Translations under genes and position numbers: made by a program
The notes under the pieces: model-generated
Told to the model about the DNA's origin: nothing
The model's input: the letters and a program-made list of their open reading frames with translations, nothing else
Databases searched by the model: none
From: Sphingomonas oligoaromativorans
GTDB lineage: Bacteria; Pseudomonadota; Alphaproteobacteria; Sphingomonadales; Sphingomonadaceae
DNA: 64,000 nt
NCBI RefSeq assembly: GCF_011762195.1
Contig: NZ_JAASQK010000001.1
Location: 1 to 64,000, forward strand
Direction of reading: 5' to 3'
Shown here: in pieces, positions 42,471 to 51,700 of the stretch
Position numbering within the stretch: the stretch's first letter is position 1
How the letters are laid out: each line of letters begins with the position of its first letter

Positions 42471-43310
42471 ATGCTTCGCTTCTTCGCTCCCTTCATCGCC
42501 CCGGTCGTCGGCGCGCTGTTCGTGCTGGCGCTGGGCTGCGCCTTCTTCTCCCACCGCGATCCGACCGCGCTGCAACCGGCGGACAAATATCATCGCGAGC
42601 CCAACGAGGTTCATTACAGCTTCGAGGGGCCGCTCGGCCGCTATGACCGGCAGCAGCTTCAGCGCGGCTTCCAGGTCTACAAGGAGGTCTGCTCGGCCTG
42701 CCATTCGATGCGGCTGGTGGCGTTCCGCGATCTGGAGGAGATCGGCTTCACCAAACCCGAGGTGAAGGCGATCGCCAAGAACTGGGCGACCGAGACGCCC
42801 TCGATCAACCCGGACACCGGCGAGCCCGCGACGCGCAAGCCGATCCCGTCGGATTTCATCCCCGGCCCCTATGCCAACGAGACGGCGGCGCGGGCGGCCA
42901 ACAACAACGCGTTGCCGCCGGACATGTCGCTGCTGGCCAAGGCGCGTGAGGGCGGCCCGGCCTATATCGAGTCGCTGGTCACCGGCTATGAGGACGTGCC
43001 CGCTTCGCTCAAGAAGGAGTTCCCGGACTTCCAGGTGCCGACGGGCCTGCACTTCAACCCCTATTTCGCGAACCTCAACATCGCGATGCCGCCGCCGCTC
43101 ACCAGCGACGGGCAGGTGACCTATTCGGACGGCACCGTCGCCACCCGCAAGCAGATGGCGACCGACGTCTCCGCCTTCCTGATGTGGGCGGCCGAGCCCA
43201 AGCTGGAGAACCGCCACCGCACCGGCATCGCGGTGGTCCTCTATCTGCTGATCGCGACCGGTCTGGTGTTCGCGGCCTATCGGAATATCTGGGCCGGCAA
43301 GAAGCACTGA
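42471..43310 (+). CDS. petC: cytochrome c1 of the bc1 complex
   Basis: A 279-residue cytochrome c1. An N-terminal signal/anchor is followed by the heme motif CSACH (Cys74, Cys77, His78). Then [55 protein letters not shown] with the axial Met region, [21 protein letters not shown] and a C-terminal anchor helix ([23 protein letters not shown]). The bc1 operon ends here with a strong terminator. Confidence 0.97.
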   Translation: MLRFFAPFIAPVVGALFVLALGCAFFSHRDPTALQPADKYHREPNEVHYSFEGPLGRYDRQQLQRGFQVYKEVCSACHSMRLVAFRDLEEIGFTKPEVKAIAKNWATETPSINPDTGEPATRKPIPSDFIPGPYANETAARAANNNALPPDMSLLAKAREGGPAYIESLVTGYEDVPASLKKEFPDFQVPTGLHFNPYFANLNIAMPPPLTSDGQVTYSDGTVATRKQMATDVSAFLMWAAEPKLENRHRTGIAVVLYLLIATGLVFAAYRNIWAGKKH

Positions 43311-43333
43311 GCTAAAGCGCTCACGAACCGGAC

Positions 43334-43390
43334 GGGCCGGGGCGCCGCCGGGATGGGCAACCATCCGGCGGCCTCCCGGCCCGCCTCTTT
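43334..43390 (+). terminator. terminator of the petABC operon
   Basis: A nested stem: GCCGCCGGGATGG / CCATCCGGCGGC around GCAA, inside outer arms GGGCCGGG / CCCGGCCC, followed by GCCTCTTTG. It starts 23 bp after petC. Confidence 0.85.
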
Positions 43391-43419
43391 GTGACCTTGT
43401 TTTTCGACGGAGCCCCCGG

Positions 43420-43962
43420 ATGACCGCCGCCCATCATGAAGACCTTGCCGCGCTGATCCGCACCATCCCCGATTTCCCGAAGCCCGGCATCCAGTTCCGC
43501 GACATCACCACGCTGCTGCTCGATACCAAGGGCTTCGCGGCGTCGGTGTCGCGCCTGTCGGACGCGGCGCCCGAGGGCGTGGACCTGATCGCGGGGATCG
43601 AGGCGCGGGGCTTCATCTTCTCCTCGGCGGTCGCGCATCATCTCGGCAAGGGGCTGGTGCTGATCCGCAAGGACGGCAAGCTGCCCGGCGTGACGATCGG
43701 CGTCGACTATGCGCTGGAATATGGCACCGACCGCGTGGTGATGCATGAGGATGCGCTGGTGCCGGGGCAGAAGGTGCTGCTGGTGGACGATCTGATCGCG
43801 ACCGGCGGCACCGCGCTCGCGGCCGTGCGCCTGCTGCGTCAGGCCGGCGCCGAGGTGGTGGGCGCCGCCTTCGTGATCGACCTGCCGGATCTCGGCGGCG
43901 CCGACAAGCTGCGTGCCGAGGGCGTGCCGGTCCACACGCTGGTGAGCTTCGAGGGCGACTGA
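43420..43962 (+). CDS. apt: adenine phosphoribosyltransferase
   Basis: A 180-residue Apt, which salvages adenine to AMP with PRPP. Seen: [67 protein letters not shown] and the PRPP loop [16 protein letters not shown]. The stop shares one base with the start of the downstream NUDIX gene. Confidence 0.97.
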   Translation: MTAAHHEDLAALIRTIPDFPKPGIQFRDITTLLLDTKGFAASVSRLSDAAPEGVDLIAGIEARGFIFSSAVAHHLGKGLVLIRKDGKLPGVTIGVDYALEYGTDRVVMHEDALVPGQKVLLVDDLIATGGTALAAVRLLRQAGAEVVGAAFVIDLPDLGGADKLRAEGVPVHTLVSFEGD

Positions 43963-44372
43963 TGCAGACGGAACCCCGCGTCGGCTGCGGAGTCGCGATC
44001 ATCGTCGACGGCCGCATCCTGCTGCTGAAACGCGCTACCGCGCCGGAGAGCGGCTGCTGGGGCCTGCCCGGCGGCAAGGTCGATCTCTATGAGACGGCGA
44101 CCGTCGCCGCGCGGCGCGAGGTGGAGGAGGAACTGGGGATCGTCGTCGAGACGGGCGAGCTTCTCTGCTTCGTCGATCAGATCGATCGCGCGGGCGGCAC
44201 GCACTGGGTCGCGGCGGTCTATCTGGCCGGGGCCTATGCGGGCACGCCGCGAATCCTCGAGCCGGAGAAACATGCCGGGCTCGACTGGTTCCCGCTGGAC
44301 GCGCTGCCGGCGCCGCTCACCGCCTCCACGGTCGCCGCGATGGCGGCGTGGCGGGCGCGGAGCCTGGTGTAG
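43962..44372 (+). CDS. NUDIX hydrolase
   Basis: A 136-residue NUDIX protein with the Nudix box GLPGGKVDLYETATVAARREVEEELGI (G-x5-E-x7-REVxEELGI, residues about 38-60; the usual G-G-x-x-E is shifted to KVDLYE). It probably hydrolyses a nucleoside-diphosphate derivative. The sequence resembles ADP-ribose or nucleotide-sugar types but the substrate is unknown. It starts one base inside the apt stop. Its 3' end overlaps the convergent acyltransferase gene by 56 bp. Confidence 0.9.
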   Translation: MQTEPRVGCGVAIIVDGRILLLKRATAPESGCWGLPGGKVDLYETATVAARREVEEELGIVVETGELLCFVDQIDRAGGTHWVAAVYLAGAYAGTPRILEPEKHAGLDWFPLDALPAPLTASTVAAMAAWRARSLV

Positions 44373-45411
44373 GCGCTCCGCGCCTCCCCGCCAGAAGGCG
44401 CCGGAGGAGGATCTGTGCCGGAGCATCGATATACCGGCCGGTGACGGCGGCGAGAAGGATCAGCGCAAGGGCGAGGCCCGCCCACGCATAGGGCGAGGGC
44501 ATCATGGCCGCCGCGCCCATCACCAGCGGCTGGTGCATGGCGTAGAGCGGATAGGAGAGATTGCCGAGATGCGCGGCCAGTCGCGGCCACCGGCAATGCG
44601 GCGTCCGCACCGCGCCGAGAAGCGCCAGCGGGAAGGCGAGGAACAGCATCGCGATCACGCGCACGGGTACGAAGCCGGTGGCCGGGGCGATCAGAAGCGC
44701 CAGCCCCACCAAAGGGAACAGGGGAGCCGATCGTCCTGTCGGGATGCGGACGCGGGCGATCAACATGCCTGTCAGATAGCCCCAGCCCGCGCGTGCGAAC
44801 CCCTCCGCGAAATTTTGGGCTCCCCAGCCGAAACCGGCTTCATGATAGCGATAGATGGCGGCGGCAAAGAGCGCGCCCGCCACCAGGGCGGCGATCGCGA
44901 TCCGCCGTGTCGTCAGATGCCGCGCCAGCGATGCATGCAGCAGATTGGCCACCAGCTCATAGAAGAGCGACCACAGGACGGGGTTGAGCGGGAACAGCAG
45001 ATGCCCGCTCCAATCGGGAAGCAGCAGCAGGGAGCGCAGCGCCGCGACGCCGATCGACGCCGGCCCGCCGCGAACGGCGGCGACCGCGGCTCCGATCAGC
45101 ACGCCGGCCGCCAGCATCGGATAGATGCGTCCGATGCGAAGGCCGACAAAGGCGCGAAAGGGCAGGCCGTCGCGCAGGCGCGGCTCATAGGCCTTCGCGA
45201 TCACGAAGCCGCTCATCATGAAGAACAGATCGACGGCGAGGAAACCGAAAGGGGCGAGCTGCGGATGCCCGGATGCGATGCCGATGTGATAGAGCATCAC
45301 CACCATGGCGGCCCCGCCGCGCATCGCATCGAGTGCGGGGAAACGGGCGTGGCGGGCGGCCTGCCCCGGCGCGCAATCGAGGCCGCCGGCCGTGCCCACC
45401 CCTTCTGTCAC
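44317..45411 (-). CDS. acyltransferase family 3 membrane protein
   Basis: A 364-residue inner-membrane O-acyltransferase with about ten membrane segments. The GTG at 45411 overlaps the MaoC stop (GTGA) and gives the family start FPALDAMRGGAAMVVMLYHIG. The conserved His (YHIG), FLAVDLFFMMSGFVIAKAY and RIGRIYPML are present. The acceptor could be an exopolysaccharide or lipid; the family does not tell. It is coupled to the upstream MaoC-like gene. Confidence 0.87.
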   Translation of the reverse strand: MTEGVGTAGGLDCAPGQAARHARFPALDAMRGGAAMVVMLYHIGIASGHPQLAPFGFLAVDLFFMMSGFVIAKAYEPRLRDGLPFRAFVGLRIGRIYPMLAAGVLIGAAVAAVRGGPASIGVAALRSLLLLPDWSGHLLFPLNPVLWSLFYELVANLLHASLARHLTTRRIAIAALVAGALFAAAIYRYHEAGFGWGAQNFAEGFARAGWGYLTGMLIARVRIPTGRSAPLFPLVGLALLIAPATGFVPVRVIAMLFLAFPLALLGAVRTPHCRWPRLAAHLGNLSYPLYAMHQPLVMGAAAMMPSPYAWAGLALALILLAAVTGRYIDAPAQILLRRLLAGRRGAPTPGSAPATPPSRRPWRR

Positions 45412-45854
45412 GCCCCCCGCCGCCGGTAGAGCACGATCGGCTCGAACCGCATCACCGGCTCGCCCTTTTGATTGTAGACCGTGTTGCGGCTCCTCACCGA
45501 TCCCATGTCCGGCCGCGAGCCGGAGGGGCGCGTCTCGATGATCTCCGCCTCCAGCCGCAGCACGTCGCCGGGATGGACGGGCCGCAGCCAGCGCAGATGA
45601 TCCACCCCGATCGCGCCCAGCGTGCCGCCCTCGCTCTTGTCCCATTCGGCGACCGTCATCGCCATGGTCATCGCGCAGGTATGCCAGCCGCTGGCGGAGA
45701 GCCCGCCGAAATAGGTGTCGGCGGCGCCCTCGTCGGAAAGGTGGAAGGGCTGCGGATCCCAGCGCCGGCCGAATTCCAGCACCTCGTCGCGGGTCACTTC
45801 ATATTGGCCGAAGGAGGCCGTCTGGCCGACCGTGAAGTCCTCGAAATAAGGCAT
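45408..45854 (-). CDS. MaoC-family hot-dog dehydratase
   Basis: A 148-residue MaoC-like (R)-specific enoyl-CoA hydratase fold protein. The ATG at 45854 follows GGAGA; the frame from 45890 is not needed. Seen: the hydratase motif EFGRRWDPQPFHLSDEGA (Asp-x5-His), FGGLSASGWHTCAMTM and LRWLRPVHPGDVLRLEAEI. It probably hydrates short or branched enoyl-CoA. It is translationally coupled to the acyltransferase gene. Confidence 0.92.
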   Translation of the reverse strand: MPYFEDFTVGQTASFGQYEVTRDEVLEFGRRWDPQPFHLSDEGAADTYFGGLSASGWHTCAMTMAMTVAEWDKSEGGTLGAIGVDHLRWLRPVHPGDVLRLEAEIIETRPSGSRPDMGSVRSRNTVYNQKGEPVMRFEPIVLYRRRGA

Positions 45855-45963
45855 GTCCGTCTCCTCTGTGTCCTGCGTAGCAGATCGCAACGGACGGCCA
45901 AGGGCGGAACCGGGGCGCGGGGCGGCCGGTTCTGAACAGGCGGGGCTTCGGGAGAGGCTGATT

Positions 45964-46206
45964 ATGGACGATCATCGCACCACCGATGCCGAAGGCGGCA
46001 CGCGCACCACGATCATCGAACGGCGGGGCGGCGGGGGCACGATCCTGCTCGCGATCGTGCTGCTGTTCGCGGTGGCGGTCGGCGCCTTCTATCTCTTCAC
46101 CATGGCGCCACAGCGGAACGCCAGGGACAAGGCGATCACCGGCGCGGCGGACAGCGTGTCGCGCACGGCCGACAAGATCGGCGATGCGGTGGACCAGAAC
46201 AAATAA
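45964..46206 (+). CDS. small single-span membrane protein
   Basis: An 80-residue protein with a charged N-terminus (MDDHRTTDAEGGTRTTIIERRGGGG), one membrane segment (TILLAIVLLFAVAVGAFYLFTMAP) and a basic/amphipathic tail (AADSVSRTADKIGDAVDQ). There is no known domain. GGGAGAGGC lies just before the ATG. A hairpin terminator sits 5 bp after the stop. The layout recalls small sphingomonad membrane proteins of unknown role. Confidence 0.75.
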   Translation: MDDHRTTDAEGGTRTTIIERRGGGGTILLAIVLLFAVAVGAFYLFTMAPQRNARDKAITGAADSVSRTADKIGDAVDQNK

Positions 46207-46211
46207 GGGGA

Positions 46212-46237
46212 GGGGCGGCGATCGGTCCCGCCGCCCC
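46212..46237. terminator. bidirectional terminator between the small membrane protein gene and ychF
   Basis: GGGGCGGC (46212-46219) and GCCGCCCC (46230-46237) form a perfect 8-bp stem in the 39-bp gap between convergent genes. T-tracts are poor. Confidence 0.65.
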
Positions 46238-46245
46238 GAAGCCGG

Positions 46246-47346
46246 TCAGACGTTGAAGCGGAACAGCATCACGTCGCCGTCGACGACGACATATTCCTTG
46301 CCTTCCGAACGCAGCTTGCCGTTGTCGCGCGCGCCGGCTTCGCCCTTGAAGGCGACATAATCTTCATAGGCGATCGTCTCGGCACGGATGAAGCCGCGCT
46401 CGAAATCGGTGTGGATCACGCCGGCGGCCTGCGGGGCCTTGGCGCCCTTGGTGACGGTCCAGGCGCGGGTTTCCTTCGGGCCGACCGTGAAGAAGGTGAT
46501 GAGATCGAGCAGCGCATAGCCGGCGCGGATCACGCGGGCGAGGCCGGTCTCATGGAGGCCGAGGTCCGAGAGGAACTCGGCGCGGTCCTCGATCGCCATG
46601 GTGGCGATCTCGGCTTCGATCGCGGCGGAGACGACGACCGCCTGCGCGCCCTCGGCCTTCGCCTTTTCGAAGACGCGGGCGGAGAGCGCGTTGCCCTCGG
46701 CGGCCGACGCCTCCTCCACGTTGCAGACATAGAGCACGGGCTTGCCGGTCAGGAGCTGCGCCTGATCGAAGAGAGCGGCCTCTTCGGGATCGCTCGGGCG
46801 GCCGAGGCGGGCGGGCTTGCCGTCGCGCAGCAGATCGAGCACCGGCGCGAGGACGGCGGCGTGCGCCTTGGCGTCCTTGTCGCCCTGCTGGCCCTTCTTC
46901 TGGAGATTGGGCACGCGGCGTTCGAGGCTTTCGAGGTCGGCGAGCATCAGCTCGGTCTCGACCGTCTCGGCATCGGCGATGGGATCGACCTTGCCTTCGA
47001 CATGGGTGACGTCGCCATCCTCGAAGCAGCGCAGGACATGGACGATCGCGTCCACCTCGCGGATGTTGGCGAGGAACTGGTTGCCGAGGCCTTCGCCCTT
47101 CGACGCGCCGCGCACGAGGCCTGCGATGTCGACGAAGCCGAGTTGCGTCTCGATGATCTTGGCGGAGCCGGCGATCCCGGCGAGCTTGTCGGCGCGCGGA
47201 TCGGGCACGGCGACCTGGCCGACATTCGGTTCGATCGTGCAGAAGGGATAGTTGGCGGCCTGCGCGGCGGCCGTTTCGGTCAGCGCGTTGAAGAGGGTCG
47301 ACTTGCCGACGTTGGGCAGGCCGACGATGCCGCAGCGGAAACCCAT
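46246..47346 (-). CDS. ychF: redox-responsive ATPase/GTPase YchF
   Basis: A 366-residue Obg-related P-loop protein that prefers ATP and associates with ribosomes. Seen: the Walker [52 protein letters not shown], the nucleotide-specificity region VCNVEEA, and the C-terminal TGS-like domain ([44 protein letters not shown]). It stands alone; the gap 47347-47478 contains its promoter and that of the micro-gene. Confidence 0.96.
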   Translation of the reverse strand: MGFRCGIVGLPNVGKSTLFNALTETAAAQAANYPFCTIEPNVGQVAVPDPRADKLAGIAGSAKIIETQLGFVDIAGLVRGASKGEGLGNQFLANIREVDAIVHVLRCFEDGDVTHVEGKVDPIADAETVETELMLADLESLERRVPNLQKKGQQGDKDAKAHAAVLAPVLDLLRDGKPARLGRPSDPEEAALFDQAQLLTGKPVLYVCNVEEASAAEGNALSARVFEKAKAEGAQAVVVSAAIEAEIATMAIEDRAEFLSDLGLHETGLARVIRAGYALLDLITFFTVGPKETRAWTVTKGAKAPQAAGVIHTDFERGFIRAETIAYEDYVAFKGEAGARDNGKLRSEGKEYVVVDGDVMLFRFNV

Positions 47347-47478
47347 GATGTGCGTACCTTGGTCAATGGACGGGGATTGCCCTGCCCGTTAGCGGACAAG
47401 GCGCGCCAAAGCCAGTCTCGCGCGGCAACGGCTGGCGTGCCCGCGCGTTGATGCGGCGTCCCTGCGCAGGAGGCGGCC

Positions 47479-47553
47479 ATGAAACATGCATTGGCGCTGC
47501 TGGCGGCGGCTGCGTTGCTCGCCGTGGCGGTGGCGACGCCCGCTATTGCCTAA
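47479..47553 (+). CDS. 24-residue signal-peptide-like micro-protein
   Basis: MKHALALLAAAALLAVAVAT then PAIA: a lysine start, a pure Ala/Leu/Val hydrophobic core and an AIA ending at the stop. It resembles a complete Sec signal peptide with no mature part, or a very small membrane peptide. GCAGGAGGCGG gives a near-perfect ribosome site 8 bp before the ATG. The stop codon lies in the loop of a strong hairpin (47535-47562). It is too short for routine calling. It could be a true micro-protein or the start of a gene truncated by a nonsense change, although the gene behind it (purQ) is convergent, leaving no room for a longer product. Confidence 0.45.
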   Translation: MKHALALLAAAALLAVAVATPAIA

Positions 47554-47562
47554 GCGGGCGTC
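47535..47562. terminator. hairpin overlapping the micro-ORF stop and preceding the purQ 3' end
   Basis: GACGCCCGCT (47535-47544) and AGCGGGCGTC (47553-47562) form a perfect 10-bp stem with an 8-nt loop containing the TA of the stop codon. It would end transcripts from both the micro-gene and the convergent purQ. Confidence 0.6.
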
Positions 47563-47571
47563 TGTCCAGAT

Positions 47572-48237
47572 TCAGGCCAGGGCCGAGAACAGGCCCTCGA
47601 AGATGCGGCGGCCGTCGGTGCCGCCATGGGCGTCGCTCGTCATGCGCTCCGGGTGGGGCATGAGGCCGAGGACGTTGCCGGCGTCGTTGACGATGCCGGC
47701 GATGTTGCGCGCGGCGCCGTTGACGTTGCCGGCATAGCGGAAGGCCACGCGGCCTTCGCCTTCGAGGCGGTCCAGCGTCGCCTCGTCGGCGGAGAAATTG
47801 CCGTCATGATGCGCGACCGGAATGCGGATCGACTGGCCGTCGGCATATTGGCTGGTGAACATCGTCTGGCTGTTGGCGACCGTCAGGTCCACGTCGCGGC
47901 AGACGAAGTTGAGCGTGGCGTTGCGCATCAGCGCGCCGGGCAGCATCCCTGCCTCGGTCAGCACCTGGAAACCGTTGCACACGCCGATCACGGCGACGCC
48001 CCTGGCGGCCGCCTCGGCCACGGCGCGCATCACCGGCGAGCGGGCGGCCATCGCGCCGGAGCGCAGATAGTCGCCATAGGAGAAGCCGCCGGGGATGCCG
48101 ATCACGTCGATGCCGTCGGGCAGCGTGCTCTCGCCATGCCACACCATGGCGGCGTCCTTGCCGGTCACGTCGCGGAAGGCGACGGCAAGGTCACGATCGC
48201 AGTTGGAACCGGGGAAGACGATGACGGCGCTCTTCAT
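47572..48237 (-). CDS. purQ: phosphoribosylformylglycinamidine synthase, glutaminase subunit
   Basis: A 221-residue class I glutamine amidotransferase that feeds ammonia to PurL in purine synthesis. Seen: [36 protein letters not shown], the catalytic [19 protein letters not shown] (Cys nucleophile) and the His/Glu pair in [11 protein letters not shown]. It follows purS by 12 bp. The gene for PurL is not in the window. Confidence 0.97.
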   Translation of the reverse strand: MKSAVIVFPGSNCDRDLAVAFRDVTGKDAAMVWHGESTLPDGIDVIGIPGGFSYGDYLRSGAMAARSPVMRAVAEAAARGVAVIGVCNGFQVLTEAGMLPGALMRNATLNFVCRDVDLTVANSQTMFTSQYADGQSIRIPVAHHDGNFSADEATLDRLEGEGRVAFRYAGNVNGAARNIAGIVNDAGNVLGLMPHPERMTSDAHGGTDGRRIFEGLFSALA

Positions 48238-48249
48238 CGGTCGAACTCC

Positions 48250-48480
48250 TCAGGCCTGCTCGATGCGGTAATTCTCGATCACCGTGTTGGCGAGCAGCTT
48301 GCGGCACATCTCGTCGATCTGCGCTTCGCTGGTGCCGTCGGCGAGGTCCAGCTCGACGATCTTGCCGATGCGGACATCGTTGACGCCGTCGAAGCCGAGG
48401 CCGGTCAGCGCATGGTGGACGGCCTTGCCCTGCGGGTCCAGCACGCCGGACTTGAGGGTGACGATGACGCGGGTCTTCAT
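48250..48480 (-). CDS. purS: phosphoribosylformylglycinamidine synthase subunit PurS
   Basis: A 76-residue PurS, the small subunit that bridges PurL and PurQ in the three-part enzyme. Seen: VIVTLKSGVLDPQGKAVHHALTGLGFDGVNDVRIGKIVELDLAD, then MCRKLLANTVIENYRIE. Length and sequence are standard. It starts inside the stop of the acyltransferase gene (ATGA overlap, 48477-48480). Confidence 0.96.
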   Translation of the reverse strand: MKTRVIVTLKSGVLDPQGKAVHHALTGLGFDGVNDVRIGKIVELDLADGTSEAQIDEMCRKLLANTVIENYRIEQA

Positions 48481-49631
48481 GGCGCAGCTCCGGGGGGCGA
48501 GTTTGCGGGCTCTTTGGCGGAAGCGGCGCTTCGGGGCAAGGGGGCGTGGCGTTTCGGCGCGGCGAGGCGCCCTCCGCTCAGCACATTGGCGAGGGCGGGT
48601 GAGGTGGCTTCCAGCGCCCGGCCGATCAGGAGGATGGGCAGGAAGACGAGAATCGGCTCGGCGATCAGCAGCGGTGGATAGAGCGGGCTGCCGAGCGGCC
48701 CGGTCCAGAGCCCGATCGCCGGCCCGCCGCACCACATCAGCAGCATATGGCCGCAGAAGAGCAGGAAGGCGTAGCGCTCGCCCTTGAGGATGAACGCGCC
48801 CGCGCGGGTCGGCGCCAGCGCCATCGAGACGCGGCACAGCGCCAGCGCGGCGGAGACCCGCATGACGAGATCGATGGCGTTGGCGCGCTGGAGATGACCG
48901 TGCAGCCACGCGTCGTCCGAACTGGTGAGCCACACCAGCACGGGCACCATCACCAGATAGGGCGCGACGCTGGCGAGGAGCGGCCACCGCGCCACCCGTT
49001 CGATCAAATCGTGCCGCCGCGCCAATATCCCGATCAGGAAGAAGCTCAGGATCTGCGGGCGGAGCAGCAGCGGGAAGGCATAAGCGGAGATCGCCCAGCC
49101 CAGCGTCGCCAGCAGCAGCGCCACCAGCCAGCGATCATGCAGCCGGGCCAGCAGGGGCGCGATCACCATGCAGACGAACAGGTCGCGCAGGAAGGCGATC
49201 TGGACGTTGATGGGGTTGGGCTGGGTGAGGCAGAGCCACCAGTCGAGCGTCTCGCCGAAGCTTCTCGGCACGGGCGCCGCAAGCCCGCCCCAGACGGCGA
49301 GCCCGACGACCACGGCCATCGTGATCGCATTCCACAGCAGCATGGGGAGCAGGATCGTCCGCGCCTTGACGGCGATGAAATCCCGATAGCTCCGCCTGGC
49401 GGAGGAGGGGCCGACGAGCCAGCCTGAGATGATGCCGAGCAGCGGCACCGCGCTGTAGCCGACCATCTCGATCAGCGCCCAGCGCAGCACCCCCTGCGGG
49501 GTCTGGTCGAGGACAGCGAGTTCCTCGGCGGTCCGCCCGGTCCAGGCATGGACATAGATGATGCCCAAAATGCCCAGGACACGGGCGATGCCGATGGCAT
49601 GGCGGAGCGGGTCCGCCCGGTCTGCCTTCAT
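48477..49631 (-). CDS. acyltransferase family 3 membrane protein embedded in the pur operon
   Basis: A 384-residue membrane protein with about ten segments: IGIARVLGILGIIYVHAWTG near the start (conserved His as in acyltransferase 3), SAVPLLGIISGWLVG, ARTILLPMLLWNAITM, RFFL-type loops (LLRPQILSFFLIGILARRHDLI) and FLLFCGHMLLMWC. The ATG at 49631 was chosen as the family start; the longer frame from 49808 runs into purC. It lies 8 bp after purC and overlaps purS by 4 bp, so it is part of the purine operon. The acceptor is unknown. A link to purine synthesis is not evident. Confidence 0.85.
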   Translation of the reverse strand: MKADRADPLRHAIGIARVLGILGIIYVHAWTGRTAEELAVLDQTPQGVLRWALIEMVGYSAVPLLGIISGWLVGPSSARRSYRDFIAVKARTILLPMLLWNAITMAVVVGLAVWGGLAAPVPRSFGETLDWWLCLTQPNPINVQIAFLRDLFVCMVIAPLLARLHDRWLVALLLATLGWAISAYAFPLLLRPQILSFFLIGILARRHDLIERVARWPLLASVAPYLVMVPVLVWLTSSDDAWLHGHLQRANAIDLVMRVSAALALCRVSMALAPTRAGAFILKGERYAFLLFCGHMLLMWCGGPAIGLWTGPLGSPLYPPLLIAEPILVFLPILLIGRALEATSPALANVLSGGRLAAPKRHAPLPRSAASAKEPANSPPGAAP

Positions 49632-49639
49632 GCCGAAGG

Positions 49640-50419
49640 TTACTGGCCCCGCTTCTTGCGATGGCTCTCCAGGTCGAGCACGGCGTTCTCCGCCCCTTCG
49701 GGAAGCAGGCCGAGACGGCGGGCGACCTCCTGATAGGCCTCCACTTCGCCGCCGAGATCGCGGCGGAAGCGGTCCTTGTCGAGCTTCTCGTTGGTGGTCA
49801 TGTCCCACAGGCGGCAGCCATCGGGGCTGATCTCGTCGGCGAGGATCACCCGCGCGAAATCATTCTCGTAGATGCGGCCGAACTCCAGCTTGAAGTCGAT
49901 CAGGCGGATGTTGATGCCGGCGAACAGCCCGGTCAGGAAATCGTTCACGCGGATCGCCATGTCGGCGATGTCGTGCATCTCTTCCTGGCTGGCCCAGCCG
50001 AAGCAGGCGATATGCTCGTCCGTGACCATCGGGTCGCCGAGCGCATCGTCCTTGTAATAATATTCGATGATCGTGCGGGGGAGCTGGGTGCCCTCCTCGA
50101 TGCCGAGGCGCTTGGCGAGCGAGCCCGCCACGACGTTGCGCACCACGACCTCGATCGGCACGATCTCGACCTGACGGATCAACTGCTCGCGCATGTTGAG
50201 GCGGCGGATGAAGTGCGTCGGCACGCCGATATTGCCGAGCATCGTGAAGACATGCTCGGAAATGCGGTTGTTGAGGACGCCCTTGCCGCTGATCGTGCCC
50301 TTTTTCTGGGCGTTGAACGCGGTGGCGTCATCCTTGAAATACTGGATGAGAGTGCCAGGCTCAGGCCCTTCATAGAGGATCTTGGCCTTGCCTTCGTAAA
50401 TCTGGCGGCGGCGTGCCAT
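49640..50419 (-). CDS. purC: phosphoribosylaminoimidazole-succinocarboxamide synthase
   Basis: A 259-residue PurC (SAICAR synthetase), ATP-dependent. Seen: [107 protein letters not shown] and [11 protein letters not shown]. It is the first gene of purC-acyltransferase-purS-purQ. Confidence 0.97.
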   Translation of the reverse strand: MARRRQIYEGKAKILYEGPEPGTLIQYFKDDATAFNAQKKGTISGKGVLNNRISEHVFTMLGNIGVPTHFIRRLNMREQLIRQVEIVPIEVVVRNVVAGSLAKRLGIEEGTQLPRTIIEYYYKDDALGDPMVTDEHIACFGWASQEEMHDIADMAIRVNDFLTGLFAGINIRLIDFKLEFGRIYENDFARVILADEISPDGCRLWDMTTNEKLDKDRFRRDLGGEVEAYQEVARRLGLLPEGAENAVLDLESHRKKRGQ

Positions 50420-50447
50420 GCGCGGTTCCTGTCGGCCTAAAAGACGG

Positions 50448-50482
50448 ACGCCCCGGTGCGTTTGCGGACGCAGCCGGGGCGT
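50448..50482 (-). terminator. intrinsic terminator of the 54-residue gene upstream of purC
   Basis: On the minus strand, ACGCCCCGG-c-TGCGT pairs with ACGCA-CCGGGGCGT around a 6-nt loop, then CCGTCTTTTAGG. It starts 31 bp after the stop at 50514 and ends about 30 bp before purC, so it insulates purC from the small gene. Confidence 0.8.
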
Positions 50483-50513
50483 TGACGCCCTCTAACGAAA
50501 CCGGACCGGCTTT

Positions 50514-50678
50514 TCAATGACGCGCACGCGGCTGTCCGTCCCGATCCCACGGCCGGTCGTACTGGACGCGCGCCAGCACACGGAACGCGTCGCCGACCTG
50601 ATGCGCCGCATCGCGCACCCATTTGCCGAGCGCCACATGATGGCTGGCCCACATCTGCGCCAATTCCTGATCGATCAT
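50514..50678 (-). CDS. 54-residue hypothetical protein
   Basis: The sequence starts MIDQELAQMWASHHVALGKW and continues with VRDAAHQVGDAFRVLARVQY before a basic tail. GGAGGCGACG lies just before the ATG at 50678 and an intrinsic terminator follows the stop, so this looks like a real, separately transcribed small gene. It is amphipathic and helical, with no membrane segment. I do not recognise a family. It is divergent from the LysR gene at 50795 (116-bp gap). Confidence 0.6.
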   Translation of the reverse strand: MIDQELAQMWASHHVALGKWVRDAAHQVGDAFRVLARVQYDRPWDRDGQPRARH

Positions 50679-50794
50679 CGTCGCCTCCATCCCCAGAGCG
50701 GGTTCCCTGTCCGTGCTGGAAAATGGCAAGTTTGGCCGGCGCGCGCCAACGAAAGGCTGGACGCAATCGACAAGCTGGCCTTATCATCCCGGTC

Positions 50795-51700
50795 ATGCGT
50801 CGCATTCCACCCCTGGCCGCCGTCCGCGTGTTCGAGGCGGCCGCGCGCCACGAGAATTTCACCAGCGCCGCGGCCGAACTCGGGATGACGCAGGCGGCGG
50901 TCAGTTATCAGATCCGCCTGCTGGAGGAGCGTCTCGGCGTGCCGTTGTTCCGGCGCGATAAAAGGCGCGTGATGCTGACCGACGCCGGCCGCCGCGCCGC
51001 CGCGCCGATCGGGCGCGCCTTCGATGCGATCGATGCCGCTTTCGCGCAGCTCCGTACCGAGGATGAGGGGATGCTCACCATCTCCACCTCGCTCACCTTC
51101 GCGAACACCTGGCTGGCATGGCGGCTGGGCGGCTTCCAGATGGCGCATCCCGAGATGGCGGTCAGGCTGTCGGTGGACGACGCGCTCACCGATTTCGTCA
51201 CCGACGAAGTGGATGTCGCCGTGCGGGCCGGGCGTGGGGCGTGGCCGGGGCTGGCGGCGGACCTGCTGATCCCGGTCGATTTCACGCCGATGTGCAGCCC
51301 CGCCTTTCTGGAGCGGCACGGCGGCGACAGGCTCCGCCCCGCCGATCTGCCGCGTCTGCCGATGATCTCGCAGCATGATCCGTGGTGGTCGCACTGGCTG
51401 CGCGAGGCGGGGGTCGAGGTGGCGGAGGGCGACATGCGCCCCGGCGTGCGCATGGATTCGCAGGCGAACGAGGGCAATGCCGCGATGGCGGGGCAGGGGA
51501 TGGCGATGCTCACGCCCTTCTTCTGGCGCAACGATCTGGCCGACGGGCGGCTGGTGCGTCCCTTCGCGCAGACCTCGACACGAGGCTATGCCTATTGGCT
51601 GGTGGTGCCCGAACACCGGCGCTCGGTGCCCAAGATCAAGCGCTTCCGGGAATGGCTGCTGGCCGAGGTGGCGCGCGATCTCGCGGCCGGCCAGTCCTAA
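50795..51700 (+). CDS. LysR-family transcriptional regulator, GcvA-like
   Basis: A 301-residue LysR regulator. The helix-turn-helix is at about 5-65 (PPLAAVRVFEAAARHENFTSAAAELGMTQAAVSYQIRLLEERLGVPLFRR), close to GcvA-type proteins. The effector-binding domain runs from about 90 to 295 (LTISTSLTFANTWLAWRLGGFQMAHPEMAVRLSVDD). The ATG at 50795 is the family start. The target is unknown; its divergent neighbour, the 54-residue gene, is a candidate. Its 3' end overlaps pth by 4 bp. Confidence 0.9.
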   Translation: MRRIPPLAAVRVFEAAARHENFTSAAAELGMTQAAVSYQIRLLEERLGVPLFRRDKRRVMLTDAGRRAAAPIGRAFDAIDAAFAQLRTEDEGMLTISTSLTFANTWLAWRLGGFQMAHPEMAVRLSVDDALTDFVTDEVDVAVRAGRGAWPGLAADLLIPVDFTPMCSPAFLERHGGDRLRPADLPRLPMISQHDPWWSHWLREAGVEVAEGDMRPGVRMDSQANEGNAAMAGQGMAMLTPFFWRNDLADGRLVRPFAQTSTRGYAYWLVVPEHRRSVPKIKRFREWLLAEVARDLAAGQS

